DNA of 64,000 bases from the NCBI RefSeq assembly GCF_042429435.1, contig NZ_JBHMAF010000008.1; one strand, 5' to 3'. Shown here piece by piece: positions 25,107 through 33,450 of the stretch (positions within the stretch are counted from its first letter, which is position 1; the number at the start of each line of letters is the position of its first letter). The stretch is from Ectobacillus funiculus (GTDB lineage Bacteria > Bacillota > Bacilli > Bacillales > Bacillaceae_G). The notes beneath the pieces were generated by a model, which searched no databases, was not told the DNA's origin, and worked only from the letters and a program-made list of their open reading frames with translations. Made by a program: the position numbers and the translations under genes.

Positions 25107-25783
25107 CTGTGGTTGCTGTTTTTGTAGGGGTTCTTGCCTTTTCCGCTTTTGTTACGGATCGTTATTTCTTGTGGCTAAGCTTATTGCTTCTTACCCTGGT
25201 GATGCTGCCATTTTACGTTCGGTTTGAAAGAAAGGCCTTTTCCTCAAGGGAGATTGTTCTTATTGCCGTTCTTGCTGCGATTGCCGCTATTAGCCGTGTA
25301 CCGTTTGCGCCGCTTCCAAGTGTACAGCCAACCTCCTTCGTTATTATTGTATCAGCCATTGTGCTTGGAAAGGAGGCTGGATTTCTCATTGGAGCAACAG
25401 CTGCTCTTGTGTCTAATTTGTTTTTGGGGCAAGGACCGTGGACATTGTGGCAGATGTTTTCCTGGGGATTAATGGGACTGACAGCGGGGGTGCTCGGTCG
25501 AACGTTTATTCTGCAAAACAAGTGGGGGCGTATACTGTTTGGGTTTGTATGGGGATTTTTATTTGGCTGGATTATGAACCTCTCTTTTTTACTCACGTTT
25601 TTGCAAGAAATTACATGGGTTACTTTTCTCGGTGCTTATGCGGCCAGTGTGTATTTTGATTTGGCACATGCACTTTCGAATGTCTTTTTTCTTGGATTGT
25701 TTAGTACACAATGGATTAAGGTACTAACGCGTTTTAAAGGAAAGTATGGTTTATTAGATGAAGGGAAGGAGCAGGTTAGATGA
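25055..25783 (+). CDS. ECF transporter substrate-binding S component (cobalamin inferred)
   Basis: 242 residues, about seven hydrophobic segments, with the S-component features AAIAAISRVPFAPLPSVQPT and GFLIGATAALVSNLFLGQGP, then WMNLSF-like membrane helices. It determines ligand specificity of the ECF complex. The B12 riboswitch and the DUF4430 proteins point to cobalamin or a precursor. ATG 25055 has GGAGG 8 bases upstream and overlaps the ATPase gene by 52 bases; GTG 25076, after GGGAGG, is an equally good alternative. Confidence 0.85.
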   Translation: MGGCGTIVSKWYSLFIIAVVAVFVGVLAFSAFVTDRYFLWLSLLLLTLVMLPFYVRFERKAFSSREIVLIAVLAAIAAISRVPFAPLPSVQPTSFVIIVSAIVLGKEAGFLIGATAALVSNLFLGQGPWTLWQMFSWGLMGLTAGVLGRTFILQNKWGRILFGFVWGFLFGWIMNLSFLLTFLQEITWVTFLGAYAASVYFDLAHALSNVFFLGLFSTQWIKVLTRFKGKYGLLDEGKEQVR

Positions 25784-26028
25784 TCTCGATAAAGTTACCA
25801 CGTGATCAGAAGGAAGAGCTTATTCAAGGAATACAAGAGTATTTCGAAAAGGAAGGACTTGAAGCAATCGGGAATTTGCAGGCTGAAAGTTTGTTAGAGT
25901 TTTTTCTTCAGGAGGCAGGACCATATGTGTACAATCGTGCAGTTGAGGATGCCAGAAGGGCAGTGTTAGAGCGGATGCAGGCTATTGAGGATGATTTATA
26001 CACGTTGCAGCGGCCTGTGCATCGTTAG
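25780..26028 (+). CDS. DUF2164 family protein
   Basis: 82 residues, helical. KLPRDQKEELIQGIQEYFEK, ESLLEFFLQEAGPYVYNRAV and EDDLYTLQR match DUF2164. Its start overlaps the S-component stop (ATGA), so it belongs to the cobalamin operon transcript, although this family occurs in many contexts and its role is unknown. A short hairpin (AGATGGAGA/TCTCCATCT) followed by T lies just downstream. Confidence 0.82.
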   Translation: MISIKLPRDQKEELIQGIQEYFEKEGLEAIGNLQAESLLEFFLQEAGPYVYNRAVEDARRAVLERMQAIEDDLYTLQRPVHR

Positions 26029-26195
26029 CAGATGGAGACTTTCTCCATCTTTTTTTATACTTTCTTTTGTCAAGATATTATGATCTGTTAGCTGGTAGAA
26101 CTGTGTTTTTTGTATTGTAAGGAGCATAAGGGAATATGAGGTTAAACTATAAATACAGCTTTGCTCTCTTAAGCCTAAGTTTTTTTGATAAATAA

Positions 26196-26345
26196 AAAAA
26201 GACCACTCAGCCATGAAAACTAAGCGGCAAAAATGATTAGGGATTCAAAGGAACGCGTTCCTTACAAAATGATTATATATGTATATTATCGAAATTACAC
26301 ATGTGTTGTCAGGAAATCTGACAATGTTTTTGAAAGGAGCTAAGA
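26196..26345 (+). repeat. Family C two-hairpin element, copy 2
   Basis: Begins GACCACTCAGCC, continues with CTAAGCGGCAAAAATG, and ends with TTGTCAGGAAATCTGACAATG followed by TTTTTG (about 26313-26340). It lies in the 630-bp gene-free stretch before the SDR gene. Confidence 0.6.
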
Positions 26346-26445
26346 TACATTTTGGATTCTTTCTACAATTGAAGATGTTTGTATGTTAAAAAACAGTGAT
26401 AGTATATTTTGCTAATTTTTGAAGTGTTAGATTAAAATCCCAAAT

Positions 26446-26605
26446 AAGAAAAGACTGCTTAACAAGGCGAGTTAAGCGGAAAGAGAATATGGTCATGGTC
26501 ATAGATTATGAAGAAAAATACCTTCTTTGCTATTATAGGATAGGATAGCTTTTTAACGGGATTTGTTGTCAGAAAATCTAACGGTTTTTTTAGAAGAGAA
26601 AGAAC
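26446..26605 (+). repeat. Family C two-hairpin element, copy 3
   Basis: GACTGCTTAAC(AAGGCGA)GTTAAGCGGAAAG at 26452-26483 and TTGTCAGAAAATCTAACGG followed by TTTTTTTAG near 26569-26592. It ends 60 bases before the SDR start, so it may be in that gene's leader. Confidence 0.6.
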
Positions 26606-26661
26606 TGTTGGATTGTTTTGTCAAAATCTCTACCGAGGAAGTAAGGAAAAGGAGCTGTAAG

Positions 26662-27408
26662 ATGAATTATATAAATAAGATTGTTATGATAACAGGAGCT
26701 GCAAATGGGATTGGTAGAGCTATCAGTGAGATGTACGCTGAAGCGGGTGCTATTGTAATCCTAGTGGATAAAGATAAAGAAGCGGGAGAACGGACGGCTG
26801 CTTTCTATCGGGAGCAAGGATACCAAGCTTATTTTTATGAGGTTGATTTGCGAGGGATTGCTAATATTACCGAGTTGTTTGCTTCCGTTCAGAGTGAATA
26901 TGGAAAAGTGGATGTATTGATTAATAATGCTGGTCTGAGTAAATTTAAACCGTTTTTGGACCTGACGGAAGAGGATTGGGATGAGGTGCTTCATGTGAAT
27001 TTGCGTGCATTAGTATTTGCATCTCAGGAGTTTGCAAAGCAAAACAGAGGGTGCTCCTATGGACGAATTATTAATATTGCATCGACACGTGCGTTTATGT
27101 CTGAACTTCATTCGGAGGCATATGCTGCTTCAAAAGGGGGGATCGTAGCGTTCACACATGCGCTTGCCTTATCTTTGGCAGAAGAAAATATCACAGTTAA
27201 CTGTATTAGTCCTGGTTGGATTCAAACGACAGGTTATGAGGAGTTGCGGGAGCAGGATCATAGACAGCATCCATCACGTCGTGTTGGCAAACCTGCTGAT
27301 GTTGCGCGTGCTTGTTTATTTTTAACAGAGGAACAAAATGATTTTATCAATGGGGAGAATATTATACTGGATGGAGGGATGACGAAGAAAATGATTTATG
27401 AGGAATAG
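26662..27408 (+). CDS. Short-chain dehydrogenase/reductase
   Basis: 248 residues, classical SDR. Cofactor motif TGAANGIG (about residue 12), NNAG (about 90), catalytic Ser in INIAST and YAASK (about 155), then SPGWIQT. VDKDKEAGE in strand 2 (Asp at the end of beta-2) suggests NAD rather than NADP. ATG 26662 follows AAAAGGAGCTG; the upstream in-frame ATG at 26563 lies inside the repeat. Substrate unknown. Confidence 0.9.
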   Translation: MNYINKIVMITGAANGIGRAISEMYAEAGAIVILVDKDKEAGERTAAFYREQGYQAYFYEVDLRGIANITELFASVQSEYGKVDVLINNAGLSKFKPFLDLTEEDWDEVLHVNLRALVFASQEFAKQNRGCSYGRIINIASTRAFMSELHSEAYAASKGGIVAFTHALALSLAEENITVNCISPGWIQTTGYEELREQDHRQHPSRRVGKPADVARACLFLTEEQNDFINGENIILDGGMTKKMIYEE

Positions 27409-27477
27409 ATTCTTCAGTCCATGAATATGGATATATCGTGTAGAGTCGCGACTACATACTTTTAGTTTGCCTCCATT

Positions 27478-27507
27478 GCACTTCTTATAAAAGAAGTGCT
27501 TTTTTCG
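27478..27507 (+). terminator. Intrinsic terminator after the SDR gene
   Basis: GCACTTCTT(ATAA)AAGAAGTGCTTTTTTC. Confidence 0.9.
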
Positions 27508-27621
27508 TTGGATGTTGCTTACGCGCTGACATAAAATCTTCATTTTCTGTAGGATGGAACATTATGGTTGGGTGATATAATGAACATATATAAAACGAAA
27601 TGACTTGAGGTGGCAGTTTAC

Positions 27622-28341
27622 ATGAAACCGATTATCCCGACCCAACATGGAGCTTGGGCTATGTTGTTTATCCCGTTTATTATCGGCATCGCTGCTGGAA
27701 GTCCTACATTATATCACCTTCCTTTACTGCTCGCATGGTTGTTTGTTTATTTAGGTACATATCCGCTTCTTATGTATATCAAACAGAGACGTAAGAAGCA
27801 TCTGCTGCAATGGGCTCTTACTTATTTTGTGGCGGCCCTTATTTTTGGTAGTATTTCACTTATGCATGAATGGCGAATTGTATATGCAGCAGTTATAATG
27901 CTTCCATTGTTTCTTGTGAATGTATGTTTTGCAATAACTAAGAATGAGCGAGCGCTGTTAAATGATATCGCTGCTATTATTACATTTTCATCCGGCGGTA
28001 TGATGAGTTATTATTTTGGAACGGGCATCCTTAACCAAACAGCATGGTGGATTTTCACTTTATGCTTCTGTTATTTTGTTGGAAGTACATTTTATGTGAA
28101 AACGATGCTCCGTGAGAAGCATAACCCAATCTATCGAATCGTTTCGTGGGGCTATCATGCGCTGTTAATCATCGGGATGATTATGCTTTCTCCTGCACTA
28201 GCTATTGCATTCGTACCAAGTCTTGTGCGGGCCATCCTGTTTTATGGCAAGAATATGCCGGTCTTAAGGGTCGGTACTTTAGAAATTGCGAACTCTGTTT
28301 ACTTCTTCTTTGTCATTTTGCTTATGGTAAACAAGCTGTGA
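27622..28341 (+). CDS. YwiC-like membrane protein
   Basis: 239 residues, about eight hydrophobic segments. The N-terminal PTQHGAWAMLFIPFIIG with HGAW is the hallmark of the YwiC-like family, remotely reminiscent of UbiA prenyltransferases. B. subtilis ywiC lies near narK and nar genes, but no nitrate genes are seen here. ATG 27622 lies 8 bases after TGAGGTGG. Function unknown. Confidence 0.85.
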   Translation: MKPIIPTQHGAWAMLFIPFIIGIAAGSPTLYHLPLLLAWLFVYLGTYPLLMYIKQRRKKHLLQWALTYFVAALIFGSISLMHEWRIVYAAVIMLPLFLVNVCFAITKNERALLNDIAAIITFSSGGMMSYYFGTGILNQTAWWIFTLCFCYFVGSTFYVKTMLREKHNPIYRIVSWGYHALLIIGMIMLSPALAIAFVPSLVRAILFYGKNMPVLRVGTLEIANSVYFFFVILLMVNKL

Positions 28342-28451
28342 ATAGATACCATACCTTCTTGCTGAAATAAGTGAGAAGGCAGTTTTATGTTAGGCTTCAG
28401 GAGGGTCTGGGTTGTTGGAGCTTTATGGCCGTTCATAGCCAAACTATTTTC

Positions 28452-28589
28452 TTTACACTGTAGGAAAGCATAAATTTCCAGCTAGAAGGTCATTCGACGT
28501 AGTCGAAAATTTTAGGAACACAGTGTAAGTGCAACTACGCCTCTGTCTTCGTCCAAAGGCAGGGCTCGCCAGTCGGCGAGGTTTCTTTA
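28452..28589 (+). repeat. Family A repeat, full copy (first of a tandem pair)
   Basis: From TTACACTGTAGGAAAG through GACGTAGTCGAAAATTTTAGG, CGCCTCTGTCTTCGTCC to CTCGCCAGTCGGCGAGG. The next copy starts at the following base. Confidence 0.93.
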
Positions 28590-28723
28590 CAATTTAAGAA
28601 AGTATAAATTTCTAGCAGGAAGCCCATTCGACGTAGCGAGAAATTTTAGGAATAAAGTATAAGTGCAACTACGCTTCTGTCTTCGCCTAAGGGCAGGGCT
28701 CGCCAATCAGCGAGTTTTCTTTA
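28590..28723 (+). repeat. Family A repeat, full copy (second of a tandem pair)
   Basis: AATTTAAGAAAGTATAAATT, GACGTAGCGAGAAATTTTAGG, CTTCTGTCTTCGCC and the closing hairpin CTCGCCAATCAGCGAG-TTTTCTTT. It differs from its neighbour at several positions, so this is not a recent duplication. Confidence 0.93.
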
Positions 28724-28777
28724 AAGTCACAAATTCCTAGGCCTTTTCATATGATGGGCACAGGAGGATGACAACAC

Positions 28778-28909
28778 ATGGGGAAACGTAAGAATAATGC
28801 AAGCATTGCGTGTTATATTGCGATGTGCGAGTATAGAAAAAAAGGAAGAGGGCATCTTTCGCGGGAAGCAGCCAGAGTATTGAAAATGCTTAAACGCCCC
28901 TATTCATAG
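28778..28909 (+). CDS. Small basic orphan protein, 43 aa
   Basis: MGKRKNNASIACYIAMCEYR..., ending KMLKRPYS. Very basic; CAGGAGGATG is a strong ribosome binding site 9 bases upstream of ATG 28778, and an intrinsic terminator follows within 10 bases, so it is a complete monocistronic unit. The family is not recognised; small basic proteins like this in Bacillus are sometimes spore-associated. Confidence 0.6.
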   Translation: MGKRKNNASIACYIAMCEYRKKGRGHLSREAARVLKMLKRPYS

Positions 28910-28915
28910 AAAACA

Positions 28916-28946
28916 CCCGATCCTGTTTGGGGATCGGGCGTTTTTT
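28916..28946 (+). terminator. Intrinsic terminator after the 43-aa gene
   Basis: CCCGATCC(TGTTTG)GGGATCGGGCGTTTTTT. Confidence 0.93.
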
Positions 28947-29017
28947 ATATTGTAGGAAAGTATAAACTTCTAGCTACAAGTCATTCGACGTAGTCAGAAA
29001 TTTAGCGAGTTTTCTTC
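28947..29017 (+). repeat. Family A repeat with internal deletion
   Basis: The left half (ATTGTAGGAAAGTATAAACT to TAGTCAGAAATTT) is joined directly to the last bases AGCGAGTTTTCTTC; about 65 bases are missing. The terminator arm is incomplete. Confidence 0.85.
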
Positions 29018-29043
29018 AAAAAGGATAATTTGTGCTGCCTGTC

Positions 29044-29235
29044 TTATTTTTGTGATAAAATTTGGGCTGTACTGTCACATTGTTGAAGTGCGCTCTCAAC
29101 AGAGTGAAGAGATTGTTCAATGCGCTGACGGTTGTCGGCTTCTTCTACTGTTTGTAGTGCATTCTGTAGGCAGCTTCTTGCTTGTTCTAGCGCGCTGCAT
29201 GAATCTTGAACGTGACCTCTTGCATTCTTTTGCAT
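29044..29235 (-). CDS. Small hypothetical protein, 63 aa
   Basis: Helical, Gln- and Cys-containing: MQKNARGHVQDSCSALEQAR, then SCLQNALQTVEEADNRQ and SALQQCDSTAQILSQK. GGGAGG precedes the ATG on the minus strand. Three regularly spaced Cys and the heptad pattern suggest a helical hairpin. No family recognised. Confidence 0.6.
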   Translation of the reverse strand: MQKNARGHVQDSCSALEQARSCLQNALQTVEEADNRQRIEQSLHSVESALQQCDSTAQILSQK

Positions 29236-29620
29236 ATTCTATGCCTCCCTTGTATGAGATACATATGTAGTATGGACTAAACCGTAAGGGCATATAACCT
29301 AAATGTTTGGGAATATCGGAGGGGAAAGTGAGTATTTGAAACGGCATGATAAGAGAAAAAAGAAAAGACTGCATAAAGCAGTCTAACAAAATGGTGCTGA
29401 GTGTGTAGTGTTTTATTCAAATAAAAAGACACCTTCGCCAAAAGGTGCCGGCTGTTTCTGTCATAAAAGACTCGCTTTTTGACAAGGTATAGATTATCAT
29501 GGTTGAATTTGCTTGTCAAAAGGGAATATGTGGAGCTATTTTTTGTGCTGAAGATTATACGGATTTTGTTTGGGTACGCTCTTGCATATCAGCGAAGGCC
29601 TTATGGGCTTATCAATACAT

Positions 29621-29768
29621 AGAGCTTTGAGAGCAGCCGTTAACGGACAGGATGGCAGCGGCTGTTATAGATGCTGGAAATAAGCTCTGGCTCATACCTT
29701 TTCTAAATGTATGGATTAGTATGAGCCGTTTCCCGTATCCAATTATTCATAAGCGGGAGAACTTTTAA
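29621..29768 (+). ncRNA. Candidate structured RNA (branched hairpins)
   Basis: AGAGCTT (29621-29627) pairs with AAGCTCT (29682-29688) around AGCAGCCG/CGGCTGTT. GGCTCATAC/GTATGAGCC (29689-29697, 29719-29727) follows immediately, then CCCG/CGGG ending in AGAACTTTT. Three nested or adjacent stems in 150 bases of otherwise AT-rich DNA, 60 bp before the NETI gene, suggest a leader or small RNA. No known class matched. The rest of 29236-29620 holds no gene I can support. Confidence 0.4.
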
Positions 29769-29827
29769 GTGGTATCTCTTCTTAATGGAATGAAGAAGGG
29801 GAAGGATAAAGAAAGGGGGTGAATGAT

Positions 29828-30031
29828 TTGCAAGTAATGCCAAAAAAGAAAAAATTTGAAGTTCAGCCGGATGAATCGATATCAAGCTGCATTGAAAGAA
29901 TGGAAAGAGAAGGATATATCCCAGCGCGACGTACCGAGGAGCCGGTTTTTCAGGAAGTGGAACGAGATGGGGAGATGATCATAGAGCCGTGCGGGAGACG
30001 AATTACATTTGAAGGAAAGTTAAAAAGCTAG
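29828..30031 (+). CDS. NETI motif-containing protein (YebG-like)
   Basis: About 67 residues. KKKKFEVQPDESISSCIERM and EGYIPARRTEEPVFQE match the B. subtilis YebG family, named after the NETI motif that here reads DESI. Function unknown. AAAGGGGG precedes; TTG 29828 at 8 bases fits best, GTG 29819 is too close and ATG 29837 is a further alternative. An intrinsic terminator follows. Confidence 0.82.
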   Translation: MQVMPKKKKFEVQPDESISSCIERMEREGYIPARRTEEPVFQEVERDGEMIIEPCGRRITFEGKLKS

Positions 30032-30049
30032 GGGACCCCTAGCTTTTTA
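30022..30049 (+). terminator. Intrinsic terminator after the NETI gene
   Basis: AAAAAGCTAGGGG/CCCCTAGCTTTTT, overlapping the last codons of the gene. Confidence 0.92.
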
Positions 30050-30255
30050 TTACACCTATGCCTTATTTCTTCATTATATATTCTGTCTCTTAGGAAGCGA
30101 ATCTTGTGTAGAAACTCTAGAGTAGTTTGCCTTGAGAGAAACTACCTTTACATTATATTGGGTACGAAACACAAGCAAAAATAAATTTTTAGGGAAAGGG
30201 CCTTGAATTTCTACAGGATGCTAGTGCAGCTATAATTAAATAATGATACAATGAT

Positions 30256-30269
30256 TGTAAACGCTTTTT
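30256..30269 (+). promoter_or_regulatory. cre-like site upstream of 30313
   Basis: TGTAAACGCTTTTT fits the left part of the catabolite-responsive element consensus TGWAANCGNTNWCA but lacks the final CA. About 45 bp before the start codon. Confidence 0.35.
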
Positions 30270-30312
30270 TAGTTATCTATTCAGATGTAAACCTACAAAC
30301 AGGGGGAACGAT

Positions 30313-30711
30313 ATGTCCGAAACTTTTCAATCGAACAATTTGCTCACAGAAGAAGACAATCAAGCATTGATGGAAGCTATCGGAGATGCTGTGATGCAGG
30401 CAATTAAAACCGGAGATTCTGTTTTTGTTTCCTTTCCTAGATACAATTTAATATTGATGGTTGTGCAGGAGGACTTTTCGATTCAAAGCTCGTTATTTCT
30501 GTTGTCAGATTGTGTGAAGAACGAGGAGGGACAACTGCAACTGCCAATGCCGCCTTTATACGCAGGTCGCCGTCACATTATGAATATTGAGGATTTTGAA
30601 GGTTATTATAATGAAGAGGCAGTAAAACAGTTAGAGCCCAAGGTTGGACAAGCATTATTTTTAATTATGAACCTTTTGCGAACAATTCAATTAGGATCCG
30701 GTGTATATTAG
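30313..30711 (+). CDS. Hypothetical protein, 132 aa
   Basis: MSETFQSNNLLTEEDNQALM at the start, a central region alternating strands (SVFVSFPRYNLILMVVQEDF), a PPLYAGRRHIMNIEDFEGYY segment and a C-terminal hydrophobic helix LFLIMNLLRTIQLG. ATG 30313 follows AGGGGGAACG. Looks like a soluble cytoplasmic protein of the Bacillaceae; the family is not recognised. A cre-like site lies upstream. Confidence 0.65.
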   Translation: MSETFQSNNLLTEEDNQALMEAIGDAVMQAIKTGDSVFVSFPRYNLILMVVQEDFSIQSSLFLLSDCVKNEEGQLQLPMPPLYAGRRHIMNIEDFEGYYNEEAVKQLEPKVGQALFLIMNLLRTIQLGSGVY

Positions 30712-30978
30712 AAAAGCCAGCTGTTCACAGTAGGCTTTTCTAGCATAATTTATTGCAAAATGGATAGGTGGAAAAAAGTATACATAGATAGTAATGTATT
30801 ATGGGAATTTATAAAAGGTGAAACTTAGGATAATGTCCTGCTGTTTTTATAGTGAATAACAAGAAGAGAGGTAGGTATAGTAAGATAATGAAATGGAATC
30901 ATTTGTTAGCTATTTCGTATAGCATAACTGTAATTGCAAACGATTCCATTGCGTGTTGACAAAAAAGTTCGGAATTCA

Positions 30979-31008
30979 TTGACCAAGGCAGCTTTTGTAG
31001 GGTATAAT
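30979..31008 (+). promoter_or_regulatory. serC-serA promoter
   Basis: TTGACC (30979-30984), 18 bp, TATAAT (31003-31008). An imperfect inverted repeat (AATGGAATCATTTG at about 30893 and CAAACGATTCCATTG at about 30939) lies upstream and could be an operator or the end of an earlier transcript. Confidence 0.65.
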
Positions 31009-31068
31009 TCAGAAAGTTTAAACATTACGAAAACTTGACAGTTTCTAGATGAAGGGGGAGGGAATGGT

Positions 31069-32148
31069 ATGGAAAGAGTGTATAACTTTTCTGCCGGTCC
31101 ATCAATGCTACCACTTCCTGTATTGGAAAAAGCGCAAAAAGAGCTAGTTTCACTTGGAAGTACTGGTATGTCCGTGATGGAAATGAGCCACCGTTCTGGT
31201 GTATACCAAAATATTGTAACAGAAGCGGAGACTCTTTTAAGAGAGTTAATGAATATTCCAGAAAATTATAAGGTGCTGTTTTTGCAAGGTGGCGCTTCTC
31301 TACAATTTTCTATGATTCCGCTAAACTTATTCCGTAACAAGAAGGCTGACTATGTAAACACAGGTTCTTGGTCGAAAAAAGCAGCTTCTGAAGCAAAGAA
31401 GTATGGAGAGGCGCGCGTTGTAGCATCTTCTGAACAAGATCGTTTCACAACTATTCCAGAGCTGCACCGTTCTATGTTTGATCCTGAGGCGGACTATGTT
31501 CATATTACGACGAACAATACGATTGAAGGAACCTGCTATGCAGAAATTCCAGATACAGGCCATGTACCGCTCGTTGCGGATATGTCTTCTAATATTTTGT
31601 CTGAAGTGTATGATGTTTCCAAGTTTGGTTTGATTTACGCAGGTGCGCAAAAGAATATTGGTCCTGCAGGTGTAACAGTCGTAATCATCCGTGAAGATTT
31701 AATTGGTCATGCTCCAGCATTCTGTCCGACAATGCTTGACTATAAAATACATGCTGATAACGAATCGATGTATAACACACCTCCAACGTTTGCAATTTAT
31801 ATGGCGAAGCTTGTATTTGAATGGTTAAAGGATCTTGGCGGTATTCCAGCAATGGAGAAAATCAATCGTGAAAAAGCGAAGCTGTTGTATGACTTTTTAG
31901 ATGAATCTGAAATGTTCCAATCACCTGTTGCACCAAAATATCGTTCTCTCATGAATATTCCATTTACAAGTCCTTCAGCTGAGCTGGATAAAAAGTTTGT
32001 TCAAGAAGCAAAGGCTGCTGGCTTAGAGACGTTGAAGGGCCACCGCTCCGTTGGCGGTATGCGTGCGAGTATCTATAATGCGATGCCTGTAGAAGGAGTA
32101 CAAAAGCTAGTGGCATTTATGAAGGAATTCGAACGGAACAATCGATAG
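31069..32148 (+). CDS. serC: Phosphoserine aminotransferase
   Basis: 359 residues, class V PLP aminotransferase making 3-phosphoserine from 3-phosphohydroxypyruvate. NFSAGPSMLP at the N-terminus, GGASLQFSM, and the PLP lysine in YAGAQKNIGPAG (about residue 196), HRSVGGMRAS at the end. ATG 31069 follows AAGGGGGAGGG. It forms an operon with serA 12 bases downstream. Confidence 0.97.
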   Translation: MERVYNFSAGPSMLPLPVLEKAQKELVSLGSTGMSVMEMSHRSGVYQNIVTEAETLLRELMNIPENYKVLFLQGGASLQFSMIPLNLFRNKKADYVNTGSWSKKAASEAKKYGEARVVASSEQDRFTTIPELHRSMFDPEADYVHITTNNTIEGTCYAEIPDTGHVPLVADMSSNILSEVYDVSKFGLIYAGAQKNIGPAGVTVVIIREDLIGHAPAFCPTMLDYKIHADNESMYNTPPTFAIYMAKLVFEWLKDLGGIPAMEKINREKAKLLYDFLDESEMFQSPVAPKYRSLMNIPFTSPSAELDKKFVQEAKAAGLETLKGHRSVGGMRASIYNAMPVEGVQKLVAFMKEFERNNR

Positions 32149-32160
32149 GGGGATTTGCTC

Positions 32161-33339
32161 GTGTTTAAGATTCAAACGTTAAACAATATCGCTTCCTGCG
32201 GTCTTGATATATTTTCGAATGAACGTTATACAATTGAAAAAGAGTGCGAGTCACCAGATGGCATCCTGCTTCGCAGCTATTACATGCATGACATGGAGTT
32301 GCCAGAAAACCTAAAGGCGATTGCGCGCGCGGGCGCGGGCGTTAATAACATTCCAGTAGATACATGTACGGAAAAAGGAATTGTCGTATTTAATACTCCT
32401 GGCGCAAATGCAAATGCGGTGAAGGAAATGGTACTAGCAAGTATGCTTTTATCATCCCGTAATTTGTTAGAGGGCGTATCTTGGGCAAAATCATTGCAAG
32501 GACAAGGTGATGTTGTACCAAAGCTTGTAGAAGCCGGCAAAAAAGAATACGTAGGTAGAGAAATCAAAGGCAAAAAGCTTGGAATTATCGGTCTTGGTGC
32601 AATAGGTGCATTGGTTGCAAATGATGCATTGTCATTAGATATGGAAGTAATCGGATATGATCCATATGTGTCCGTGGAAACAGCATGGAGATTATCTCGC
32701 CAAGTGCAGCGTGCTCTTAGCATTGAGCAAATTTTCTCTACATGTGACTTTATTACAATTCATGTTCCGCTTACAGAGCAAACGAAGGAAAGCATTAATG
32801 CACAAGCATTTGGATTAATGAAAAAAGGTGTTTGCCTTATGAACTTCTCACGCGGTGAGCTTGTGAATGAAGAGGACTTAAGAGTGGCATTAGAAGAAGG
32901 AATTCTTGGTTCTTATATAACAGATTTCCCGAACGAGAATGTTCTTGGTATGAAAAATGTTATTCCAATTCCTCACCTTGGCGCATCCACGCTTGAGTCT
33001 GAGGAGAACTGTGCAATTATGGCTGCAAGACAAATGCGTGATTATTTAGAAACAGGAAATATCAAAAACTCTGTAAACTATCCGAATGTTGAGCTTCCTT
33101 ACTTTGGACAAAAGCGTATTACAGTTGCGCATAAAAATGTTCCAAACATGGTTGGACAAATGACGGCTGCTTTGGCTGAGCACGGTATTAATATTGCCGA
33201 TATGATTAATCGCAGCAAAGGCGGTTATGCTTACACAGTTATTGATATTGATAATAGTTTTGATGCGACAATTAAAGATGATATCGCAACTAGAATTCGC
33301 AGCATTGAAGGTGTAGCTGCAGTTCGTATTTTCCAATAA
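32161..33339 (+). CDS. serA: D-3-phosphoglycerate dehydrogenase (short form with ACT domain)
   Basis: 392 residues from GTG 32161 (after TAGGGGGAT). First enzyme of serine synthesis. Substrate region RAGAGVNNIPVD, NAD motif GLGAIG (about 146), catalytic Arg in SRGELVNE, Glu in the same block, His in PHLGAST (about 270). C-terminal about 80 residues are an ACT domain (NVPNMVGQMTAALAEHGINI), where serine feedback is expected. Shorter than the 525-residue B. subtilis enzyme because the intervening domain is absent. Paired with serC. Confidence 0.95.
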   Translation: MFKIQTLNNIASCGLDIFSNERYTIEKECESPDGILLRSYYMHDMELPENLKAIARAGAGVNNIPVDTCTEKGIVVFNTPGANANAVKEMVLASMLLSSRNLLEGVSWAKSLQGQGDVVPKLVEAGKKEYVGREIKGKKLGIIGLGAIGALVANDALSLDMEVIGYDPYVSVETAWRLSRQVQRALSIEQIFSTCDFITIHVPLTEQTKESINAQAFGLMKKGVCLMNFSRGELVNEEDLRVALEEGILGSYITDFPNENVLGMKNVIPIPHLGASTLESEENCAIMAARQMRDYLETGNIKNSVNYPNVELPYFGQKRITVAHKNVPNMVGQMTAALAEHGINIADMINRSKGGYAYTVIDIDNSFDATIKDDIATRIRSIEGVAAVRIFQ

Positions 33340-33346
33340 GACTTCC

Positions 33347-33379
33347 AAGACAAAGTCCGCATATGCGGACTTTGTCTTG
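33347..33379 (+). terminator. Intrinsic terminator after serA
   Basis: AAGACAAAGTCCGC(ATAT)GCGGACTTTGTCTT; a second hairpin, AAATAAGCTGA...TCAGCTTATTTTT, follows at about 33391-33447. Confidence 0.9.
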
Positions 33380-33450
33380 TTCCTCTGTGTAAAAATAAGC
33401 TGATTGAACAGGCGAATTATGAGCCATTCAGTCAGCTTATTTTTACTTTT

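Noticed and set aside
28452..29017. Repeat cluster considered as CRISPR
   Set aside because: Units are about 135 bp, directly abutting or unequal, with no short direct repeats and unique spacers; no cas genes are present.
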